Shown: piece after piece, positions 55,771-64,000 of the stretch
How the letters are laid out: each line of letters opens with the position of its first letter
How positions within the stretch are numbered: the first letter of the stretch is position 1
NCBI GenBank assembly: GCA_016748015.1
Contig: JAAOMT010000607.1
Span: forward strand, 220,017 to 284,016
Length of the DNA: 64,000 bases
From: Geosiphon pyriformis
Taxonomy: Eukaryota; Glomeromycota; Glomeromycetes; Archaeosporales; Geosiphonaceae
Reading direction: 5' to 3'
Program-made: the position numbers and the translations under genes
Notes under the pieces: generated by a model
Seen by the model: only the letters and a program-made list of their open reading frames with translations
Database searches by the model: none
What the model was told of the DNA's origin: nothing

Positions 55771-56180
55771 AAAGAGTGTATGACACCGATGCTGGTTTCG
55801 ACCTACAATACCCTAGACAATTACCCATCATTATAGTCTCACATTCCCTCGTAAAAATAGATCTTAAGATAGCGTTAGAAATTCCTGTTAGTACAATGGT
55901 ACAAGTTGCCTTTCAATCTAGTCTAGCCAAGAAAAAAATCAATGTAAAAGGAGAAATTATCGATGCTGGTTACACAGGAAACATCATCATGATGCTACAG
56001 AACAATTTGGACAGACCCTACAAAATAGAATCACAAGAAAAGATTGCCCAAGCTATCTTCCTACTCTTAATCAAAATACCCCAATTAACTCCAGTAACAA
56101 CTCGAGAAGAGTTAGGCCTCACTGCCTGAGGAATCAATAGGTTTGGATCAAGTAGAAGAGAAAACGTACCAGTTAATTTC
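55771..56180 (+). pseudogene. GyB-2 dUTPase-like domain
   Basis: Best-preserved dUTPase signatures in the window. Motif 1 DTDAGFDLQYP near 55782; motif 2 VQVAFQSSLAKKKI near 55900; motif 3 GEIIDAGYTGNI near 55951, with its Asp kept; motif 4 KIAQAIFLLLI near 56041; motif 5 INRFGSSRRE near 56132. Open from 55776 to a TGA at 56127, where a Trp or Arg codon is expected, and continuing in frame. The sugar-binding Tyr in motif 3 is present. Motif 2 has Gln-Ser-Ser where many enzymes have Arg-Ser-Gly/Ser. Confidence 0.82.
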
Positions 56181-56740
56181 ATGGAGGAAGACAATAATCA
56201 GGTAGAATTTATCAACACCGACACTATCATCTCCATTCCTTTATACCGACAATACATTCTTAAGGTGAATCAAAAGATCCAAGATCAAGCCCTGTTATTT
56301 GAAGCCAGTCCCAAAATCTGTTCCCTAGCTGATGTTGCTAATCTATACCTACCAGCCAAAGCCCATAAACACTTCAAAATTCCCATCCACAACCCGACAA
56401 AAGATGTCATTAAAATTCCTGAAGGGACCCTCGTTGGTTCCATATCCACAGATATTCAGAATTCTGAAAAACCCCAGTCCATTCCAGATTTCATACAATT
56501 ATTCTTATTCTGTGACATTATCTCACAAGTATAAAATTTGCCAAAAGAAAGTTACTTGTTCACACCAGAAGAGATTAATAAATTGAATTTAGGAAATTTA
56601 AGTACTTTGCAACAAATGCAACTCAAAGTTCTTCTGAATCAGTATGCCGATGTCTTTGCCAGCAAAAATGAGTTCGGACACACTGACATCATGAAGCATC
56701 AGATTGATACAGGAGACACTCGACTGATTAAGCAATGAGC
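56181..56740 (+). pseudogene. GyB-2 pre-RT domain
   Basis: Open 56181-56534 and 56538-56738, same frame, separated by a TAA at 56532-56534. Beta-rich part LYLPAKAHKHFKIPIHNPTK and VIKIPEGTLVGSISTD, then helical EEINKLNLGNLSTLQQMQLK, then the RT entrance FGHTDIMKHQIDTGDTRLIK. It aligns with 12605-13051 and 28171-28645. Part of the pol polyprotein, no assigned activity. Confidence 0.65.
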
Positions 56741-57550
56741 TTATCATGTACTCCCATCTGGTGATAACCTAATTAAGCAAGAAGTGCAATGGATGCTTGA
56801 TAATGGTCTAATCAAAGAATCGTTAAGCCCTTGGTCACCAAGAAAAACAGAAAAGTGCGATTCTGCATAAATTATCGAAAACTAAATAGCATCATGCAAG
56901 GAGATAGTTATCCCACTTCCCTCATCCAAGAAATTTTGGACAATCTAGAGAAAAAAAAATGGTTTTTATCATTAGATTTAGCAAGTGGTTACTGGCAAGT
57001 TGAAATGGACCCCAAAAACAAAAGAAAAACAGTATTTACCACTCGAGATAGAAACTTTGAGTTTAATATAATGCCTTTTGGACTTTGTAATGCTCCTGCC
57101 ACGTTTTAATGCCTGATGGATGTAGTATACAAAAGAATCCTTTGGAAATCAGTAGTAGTCTACCTAGATAACACAAACGTATTCTCCAAAACATTCGATG
57201 ACTATCTGCTCCACCTACAACAAGTCTTCGAATGTCTTCGTAGTGCTGGATTGAAACTCAATTCTGAGAAGTGCTTCTTTGGAAAAACCGAGTTAAAATT
57301 CCTAAGACATGTAATTGGCAAGGATGGAGTTAAACCCGATCCAGATAAAGTACAAAAAGTCAAGGATTTTCTAGCCCCAATCAACCTCAGAAAATTACGA
57401 GGATTTCTAGGATTGTCAGAATATTATCATCAATTTGTCAAAGATTTCTTGAACATTGCAAAACCACTCCATCAATTGTTGTCCAAATATGTATCATACT
57501 TGTGGAAGGAAGATCAACAGAAAACATTCGACTATCTCAAGCAGTGATTG
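56741..57550 (+). pseudogene. GyB-2 reverse transcriptase
   Basis: RT domain, open 56831-57109 and 57116-57547. Near 56830 about 19 bp present in GyB-1 (SPWFSPVVLV) are missing, which shifts the frame. Then KKNRKVRFCINYRKLN, palm LDLASGYWQVEMDP near 56975-57015, FNIMPFGLCNAPATF then a stop, and active site VVVYLDNTNVF near 57150-57185 with Asn for the second Asp, as in GyA-2. RHVIGKDGVKPDPDKV and FLGLSEYYHQFV follow. Inactive by shift, stop and active-site change. Confidence 0.9.
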
Positions 57551-57964
57551 ATCATATCTCCAATTCTAATTTATCCAGATTTTACTAAATAGTTCATTAT
57601 CACTACGGACGCCTTGAAAAATACTCTAAGAGCAGTCTTATCACAGATAGGACCAGACAATTGAGAACACCCAGTTGTCTACACTAGTTGCAGCACTAAC
57701 CCAGCAGAAAAAAATTACAGCACAACAGATTTGGAATGTCTCACTATTTATTGGGCTGTACAGACTTGGAAACATTACCTCAGTCAACCATTTGACTTAT
57801 ATAGTGACCACAAAGGACTTATTTGGTTACTCAACAATCCACAACTAGAAGGAAAATATGCGAGATGGAGTACTTATCTGCAACAATTTCCACTTAAAGT
57901 CCATTATAAGGAAGGATCCAAGAACACCAATGCCGACAGTTTGTTGAGGATGCCACAAACCTAA
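57551..57964 (+). pseudogene. GyB-2 RNase H
   Basis: Same frame as RT. FIITTDALKNTLRAVLSQI (Asp), NYSTTDLECLTIYWAVQTW (Glu), FDLYSDHKGLIWLL (Asp), SKNTNADSLLRMPQ (Asp): all four acids remain. Three stops in the first half (57545, 57588, 57662 region). Open from 57731 to 57964. It ends at the usual RNase H C-terminus, followed by about 200 bp of linker. Confidence 0.88.
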
Positions 57965-59170
57965 TCCCAGACCTATGGACACACTCACTTATCAATGACT
58001 ACATCAGTACCTATCAACACTATGTTTTAAGGAGATATTATCTCAACAGAAACAGAGTACCATACAAAAACAAGCCTGAAATTATTTTATTCAAGACAAT
58101 TAACTATATTGACAAGAATACCAAAACCACTCCAACCCACAATGACTAATCAAGGACAGTGAAAAAGAAACTATATTATATAGCATGCACTCAAATCCAA
58201 CTGCAGAACACTTTAACAAAGATACTACCCTCGAAAGAACACTAAACTTATACTATTGGCCAACAATATACAAAGACATTTTCGAATACATGCTCAATTG
58301 TGACACATGCCAGCGAAGAGAAGAAGCAAGATCAACAGAACCACTTCAACTCATTCCAGTTGAAAATTCATTTGATAAAATTGGGATCAATTTGGTTGGA
58401 CTTTTTTCAATTACATCCTAAGGAAATTGCTATATTGCTGTAGCTGTAGACTATCTTACAAAATGGCCAAAAGAGAGCAATCCAAGTGGCCGACGCCAAA
58501 ACAGTAGCTGAATTTGTGCATCAAGATCTAATTTGCTGACATAGATGTCCGAAAGAATTATTATCTGATCAGAAAACACATTTCATTAATAATATGCTGA
58601 CTGAATTAAGCCAATGGTTTGGAATAAAGAGACCCTTATCATCACCATACCACCCACAAATGAATGGACTGGTAGAATGATTTAACAGAACACTGTGCAA
58701 AGCACTAGCAAAAATAAGTCATAAAAACAGACAAAAATAGGACTTATTCATACCTTCTGTACTCTTTGCATACTGAACATTGAAACAAAATATGACTCAG
58801 TTCACACCATTCGGACTAGTCTATGGAAAAAAAACTACATTACCAATTGAACAAGTGATACTGTCATACCCAACAGAAACAATCAATGAAAAGAATTTTG
58901 AAGCTACCTTATACCAAAGAACGTACCAGCTAATGGAAACATTGGAAAACAATCGAAGAACAGCAGCTGACAATATTAGTCATGCTCAAGAACAACAAAA
59001 AGAAAGACATAATAAACACCTATCAGAACAACCAATGGAATTCAAGATTGGAGACCAAGTACTGCTATATTGTACAAAAGCTGAAAAACAGTGGAATGGA
59101 AAGTTCGACCCAAAGTGGGATGGTCTATTCCACATACATGAAGTGTTAAGAAATAGAGCTTACAAATTAT
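57965..59170 (+). pseudogene. GyB-2 integrase
   Basis: Open pieces 58185-58421 and 58780-59172 in different frames. HHCC part: SNPTAEHFNKDTT, LYYWPTIYKDI, NCDTCQRREEA. Core: IGINLVGLFSI, where the first catalytic Asp is Asn; LLSDQKTHFINNM keeps the second Asp near 58564; the Glu region reads NGLVE-stop-FNRTL near 58665. FTPFGLVYGKKTTLPIEQ and the GPY/F-like KWDGLFHIHEVLRNRAYKL end the domain. A +1 insertion near 58480 (KWPKESNPSG) shifts the frame. Inactive. Confidence 0.9.
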
Positions 59171-60155
59171 AATTGGAAGACAGAATTTTAAAGAAAGTAG
59201 CACATGGAAATCAATTAAAAATTTATCATGTAAAACAGGAATCATCATGATTAGTACCTCAACTAGAAACACAAATTTTATTAATCAGACCAGAAGATAT
59301 ACCACGAGATCTGGAACCAATCATTGTCATCAAAATGTAGACAATGGGCAGCAAATTAAATTGGGGAATTCAAATATATATAGCATCTGAAAAGCAGCAA
59401 GAAACAATAGAAATTTCAACATGGACCTTTCAGATCAAATTTTAAAATTATCTAAACAATTATTTGAAACAATTCAAAAATTGACATCTCAAATAGAAAT
59501 AACAATTGATAAAAAAGAGATATGATACAAAGATAAGAGCAGGAGAGGGGAGAATGAGAGTTCAATTAGAACTAAATGTTCCTTCTCCTACCCATTACCC
59601 GAAAGGCAATGTTGGAGGAAAAATTGCTTTCATGTGGGAGGTGAAAAAGAAGGAGACAAAGAATGAGAAAAAGGTTACAAAAGAAGATACTTGGTCTCCG
59701 AGCTCAAAGAAATAAAAGAAGCTTTAGCTCATGAGACTAAACTCTCTGAAACAGGAGAGTGGACACCTAACAACACCCAGAAATGGAAAAAAAGACTTCC
59801 TCCAGCTTATTGGTTCTACAAAATTGGAGAACAGCTTGACTTAAAAACACCATATGAAAACCTCAGCCAGAAAATATTCAACAAAGAAGCAATACAACAA
59901 GTAGAAAAATTTGTAGGGAAAAACAACCTGACTCTATATTATAAAGCAGCATACTGACTATATGCCGCCTTTCAACATTGCCCAAATGTACTACTGAACG
60001 GATCTATGAAAACCATAATGGTTAACAACATAGGACGAATAACCAATCAACAGTTCAAAGACCTACAAAAGGCAATACTCGAGGCAACAATCAAACATTA
60101 CATGAACAAAGCCACGATAACAGATACATACAGTTTCACAGGAGCTCAATTTTAA
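59171..60155 (+). pseudogene. GyB-2 C-terminal domain after integrase
   Basis: After a basic linker, 59506-59715 (frame 1) encodes a Lys/Arg-rich stretch and 59691-59957 (frame 0) the helical block ELKEIKEALAHETKLSETGE, WFYKIGEQLDLKTPYENLSQ, FNKEAIQQVEKFVGKNN. After one stop (TGA 59955) it continues with YAAFQHCPNVLLN, NNIGRITNQQFKDLQKAILE and ends TAA at 60153. It matches GyB-1 10289-11270 and GyC-2 31370-31804. Unknown role; not a chromodomain or an envelope-like protein (no signal or membrane segment). Confidence 0.68.
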
Positions 60156-60169
60156 AAAGAGAGGGATAA
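60154..60169 (+). promoter_or_regulatory. GyB-2 polypurine tract
   Basis: AAAAAGAGAGGGATAA directly before the third LTR; identical in GyB-1 (minus strand, about 10289-10304). Confidence 0.7.
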
Positions 60170-61274
60170 TGTTACCTAAGTAGAAAAACTGATCCAAAGT
60201 TATGAAGAAACATGACCAAAATGTGACATAACACAGAATAACACGCAATAACGTTGGATAATACGTTATAATGTAGGATAACGTGTTATAACACAGGATA
60301 ATACAAAATAGTGCGCAATAACATAGGATAACATGTTATAATGCAGAATAATGTGTTATAATGCAGGATAACACAGAATAACATGTAATAACATCAGATA
60401 ATGTGTTATAACATAGAATAACTAGCAATAACATAAAAAAATGAAGCAATAACAGAAACAACAAAGCAATAGCTAGCGATAGCAAAACAATTGAAAGCAA
60501 TCCTGTAAAACCAAAAGAATGTATAAAAGCAAGTAGTTGTAGAAGTGAAAAAAGACAGACAGATAGATACGAATCTCTAGACAAGAATTAAATATCCATA
60601 CTCCTTCATTCTTTATTATCTTCCCTATTTCATTTTCTGAAATAAAACCAATTATTAAAAGAAATCAGAATTACAAATTCATGTTCTCGAACTTCGTGGA
60701 ATTTACGTGAATTAACTCTTGTCTTGTATCTTTGTTCTAAGACAGATGCTTTTAGCATAACTACCTTGAACCTATTAATAATTTAGACCAATTGCTCTTG
60801 ATCACAGCTATTGACAATACTAATTTATTTTTTCTCTCTTTTTTTTTCTTTTTTTTTTTTTTTTTTTTTTTTTTTTCTGTCTTATTTTTGTGAAGTGGCA
60901 ACATAGTAAAATTGACTGTCTGGGAATAAACTTCGTAATAGCCTGGTAAAAGAGGGAAGCTCTCCCTAAGTTTTGGATATTAACATTATCTTGTTAGCTT
61001 ACCAGAAGGGCAAAAAAACAATGCCAGACCCTAATGACTGTACTCGTTAGCTTAGAAAAGAAAGCTCATATTTACAAAAAACATTGCAATCGATGAAAGA
61101 CAAACTCTGTGCCTTATAACCAAAGAACTCAATAGATAAATTCACATCCAGGAATAGACTTTCAGAGACTGATAATCAAGACTAAGCCAACAGAATTACA
61201 GGGAAGACGCATTATCAATAATTGAGAGCACCAAACGTTACCATTTCCCATATCCACCAAGTTTACCCATAACA
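60170..61274 (+). repeat. GyB LTR copy 3 (1105 bp)
   Basis: Starts TGTTACCTAAGTAG and ends CCCATAACA. Palindrome array 60222-60430, TATA TATAAAAG 60522-60529, poly-T tract about 60837-60876. Confidence 0.92.
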
Positions 61275-61618
61275 TTGTATATTAATTAATTAAGGATTAA
61301 GTGCTGAATTATTGATGTTATGGATAGCCTGGTAAAAGACCCAGAGATAAGAGTAAAATATTATATATATTAATGGATAGCTTACCAGAAAGGCATGACT
61401 GCCAGAATAAACCAGCCATCACACTGAAGACAAAAATTGGGAAAACAACTCACCAACCAACCACATTGTCATTGAATCTCTGTTTATTATACAAAAGACT
61501 CAACCAAACTTTCAGACACAAAACCTTTAGATTACCAACAATATTATCAGTATATTAATTGAGTATCAAGTTATGGGTTTGTTATTTATTCTAATATCAA
61601 AAATAATTATCTGTAACA
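61275..61618 (+). repeat. GyA LTR, type a, right part
   Basis: Resumes the LTR cut at 48977: TTGTATATTAATTAATTAAGG through ATTATCTGTAACA. Followed by the primer site TGGTGCTTTCTGTAAGG at 61621, so it is the 5' LTR of GyA-5 as well as the 3' LTR of GyA-4. Confidence 0.88.
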
Positions 61619-63841
61619 TTTGGTGCTTTCTGTAAGGTATAATCCTACAGAGAATCAGCACCAACAGCAATTATCCAAAAGTAACAGAACCAGAAAGAAT
61701 AGGAACAAATCATTTAAGATTCACGAAATTCTTATTTTAATACTACTGTTAATATTTGGAATTAACCAACAATCATTTGTTAACAGAATCAGCCTTCAAC
61801 TTCTACATCAACAAAAAAATTTCATATTTGTTAGGAGTACCAATAGAAACCAATACAGTAAGAGAAAACTTTTACAATGAATTAATTCAAAACACTAGCC
61901 TATTAGCAAATTATAATTTTACAGCAATCCTTACTGAAATCAACAAAGAAATTGAAATTTACACTTAGCAAAGATACCCAATTACTTATGCAAACAAAAA
62001 CAAGGGTAAACTACAAACACCAGCAGTAACATCTTAAAGAATACAACCACCCACTTGAAAGAAAACAAGAGTTGAATTACTAACTAATCTATCATACCAC
62101 TACATACCCAGAAGTGTTATCAACATTACATCAACAGATACATCCACATCAAATATGACATCAACATTCAGATGACTCCTATTCCAAAGTAAACAAAAAA
62201 AAGCAGAATTATTAGGAACTTATAGCGAATATTTTAAGGGATTTAATTCACAATTGCCCATGCCATTAGGATTTTGATCACTACCACTTCCACCAGATTT
62301 CAGAACCATGAGTTCTTAGGAGGTAATGAAATCTGAGGAAGAAGAAGATGAGGATTGAGAGTTTAACTATCAAAATCTGATCCCAAAAAATTTAGAAACA
62401 CAAACTCTGATCATTTAAACTCAGCAAAATCAGAACAATCCAAACTCTAATAATATTAATCAACAAAATTAGAACAATCTAAACCCCAACATTAATAACC
62501 AACAACACTTATCTTTGGCAATCATTATTAACCCACTAAAACAACTACTGCCACAACCTCAAATCCAGTTACCACTTCAATAACAACAACAAAACTTAGA
62601 TCCAATGGCCTACACTTCAATAGCAAGACTTAAGAAATTCATCAGTAAAAAGAATGATGTCCAAGTATGGCTCAATAACATGAAAAAAGCCATCATGGCT
62701 AATAGATGGAATAACACCAAAGCCATGCAAGTCATCTCATATTTTCTCCAAAATACTGCCAATTCATGGTACCAAAGCCTGGTCAACAAATCTCAAGATT
62801 TCAATGCATTTAAACTTAAGTTCTTGAGATATTTCAGTAATAATAACAGCATTAACAGGCTGGCAAACACTTTTACTACCATTAAACAAAGAGAAACTGA
62901 AGCAGTCACTACTTACTTAGAATGCTTCCACAAAAATCTGTGCCAGATCCAAGCCATTAACACCAATTATTTTACAGTGGCCCAAATTCTAAATCAGTTT
63001 ATTCAGAGATTATGCAGTAACATCTTGCAATACATATGTCTAATGCATCTTGTCGATTTGCAAGCAGCCATTACAAATGCCAGAGATTTTGAAGCAGCTG
63101 AATTAGAAGCCAATCATGTCTAAGCAGTAAATCTAGTAATAAACAGATTATTTAACTTGGATTCCAAATTGAAGCAATTCAGTGAATCAAACAATCAGAA
63201 ATTAGAGAAATACTTAGCTAACAACAATCAAGCAATCTATCAACCTTCATAGCAATGCAATAATCAGGGAAACTTTAATCATTTCCAAAATCAATCATGT
63301 CTATTATTATCAACCAATCAACAGTGGCAACAGAAAACACATGTTTGCCACTATTGTGGTAAACAAAAACACCTACAATTGACTGCCACCATTGCTTAAA
63401 TAACCAATAATCAAGAAATCAATATCAAAACTCTGATTGCTGGTTTCAAACTCCAAATAACCCACCAAACTCAGAACCATATTATCAGAATTACTTGCCA
63501 ATAATACAGCAGCCAATTTATCAAACACCTGTATATTAATCTCCAATCTATTAACTGCAGCTACAAGTAATATATCAACTGCAACCACTAGTAATTTATC
63601 AACCCCAACAACTTCAAACACTATTACCAAACCCAGCTCAGATAACATCAAAAAATTTCAGATCAAGAGTTACTCAAAACTGGAGATCAGTGATGGTTGT
63701 TCATTAACTGATTCCCAGTTCCTTTTACCATCCAACAGGATTACATTCTCAGAATTCGGAAACTGGGCACACCCAAAACCCAAATTCCTAACACTATTTA
63801 AGTCTTCTGGTTATCTCAGAAGACATTCCATCCAATAACAT
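61619..63841 (+). pseudogene. GyA-5 gag, cut before protease
   Basis: Best-preserved GyA gag. N-terminal block in 61756-61968 (ESAFNFYINKKISYLLGVPI); an N/Q-rich linker with many stops; capsid domain open at 62605-63123 (KKFISKKNDVQVWLNNMKKA, NSWYQSLVNKSQDFNAFKL, FLRYFSNNNSINRLAN, AVTTYLECFHKNLCQIQAIN, ILNQFIQRLCSNILQ). Knuckle near 63349-63400: CHYCGKQKHLQLTA-like, with its last Cys lost or shifted. A Gln/Tyr/Pro linker follows, then a few codons of the protease lead-in. The next LTR starts at 63842, so protease, dUTPase and pol are absent. Confidence 0.85.
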
Positions 63842-64000
63842 TGTTATTCACAAAAGAAAAACAGATATAGAAAAATAATAGACCAATAAGAAATAGGAGT
63901 TAACATGTAAGCACATTGCTTAAGAAATCATAGCACATTGCTTGGAAATATGAACAATCTTATAAAACATAAATTTGGTATATATAGTGGTAGCATTAGA
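63842..64000 (+). repeat. GyA LTR, type b, start (runs off right edge)
   Basis: Starts TGTTATTCACAAAAG. GACCAATAAGAAATAGGAG and CACATTGCTTAAG repeats match the type b LTR at 35332-36191 (minus). TATA-like GGTATATATAG at 63977-63987. Confidence 0.8.

Larger units (their letters stand above)
48978..61274 (+). mobile_element. GyB-2 with three LTRs, nested in a GyA LTR
   Basis: LTRs at 48978-50085, 51047-52132 and 60170-61274. Between the first two lies only the first 961 bp of the internal region; between the last two a complete internal region of 8037 bp. The flanking GyA LTR is cut at 48977/61275. TCGT before and TTGT after fit a 4-bp duplication with one C-to-T change. Coding order is as in GyC. 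All genes are interrupted by stops, but domains are easy to recognise. Confidence 0.88.

Overview
The window looks like repeat-dense chromosomal DNA of a fungus, most likely an arbuscular-mycorrhizal fungus (Glomeromycotina). That is an inference from strong A/T bias and from retroelement proteins that, from memory and unchecked, resemble families abundant in Rhizophagus and Gigaspora. I see no host gene, tRNA, rRNA or CRISPR array. Essentially all 64 kb is LTR retrotransposons of the Ty3/gypsy type plus one LINE, inserted into each other and mostly decayed.

I use working names for five families. GyA has LTRs of about 0.85 kb with two U3 types, a and b. GyB has LTRs of about 1.1 kb. GyC has LTRs of 875 bp. 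GyD has LTRs of about 657 bp. The LINE is 6.8 kb. GyA, GyB and GyC share the order gag - aspartic protease - cysteine-rich domain - dUTPase - reverse transcriptase - RNase H; GyB and GyC add integrase and a C-terminal domain I do not recognise.

Left half. 1-2531 is the gag and 5' LTR of a minus-strand GyA copy. A second minus-strand GyA copy (GyA-2) spans 2532-36191 and holds two insertions: GyD-1 (5547-23072, plus) and the best-preserved element, GyC-2 (23347-32698, plus, 4-bp target duplication GTGG). GyD-1 itself contains GyB-1 (9177-19081, minus). GyB-1 carries a GyC LTR and gag in its 5' LTR, then switches to GyB protease/pol at about 15460. A Nextera/Tn5 mosaic-end sequence at 12442-12460 replaces about 1.1 kb of the GyB-1 reverse transcriptase, so that break is a library artefact. 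A 20-N assembly gap lies at 31341-31360.

Right half. A plus-strand tandem GyA array follows (GyA-3, -4, -5), whose units share LTRs and whose internal regions each stop at a different point directly against the next LTR. GyA-3 is split by the LINE (37207-44000, target duplication AAGCCAAA). The LTR between GyA-4 and GyA-5 is split by GyB-2 (48978-61274), which has three LTRs and one truncated plus one near-complete internal region.

Most genes are broken by in-frame stops and small indels. In the one place two sister copies can be compared, 10 of 11 stops are C-to-T or G-to-A changes, and several catalytic Asp codons read Asn. Nothing encodes a complete autonomous element as assembled, though GyC-2 keeps RT, RNase H and integrase catalytic residues.
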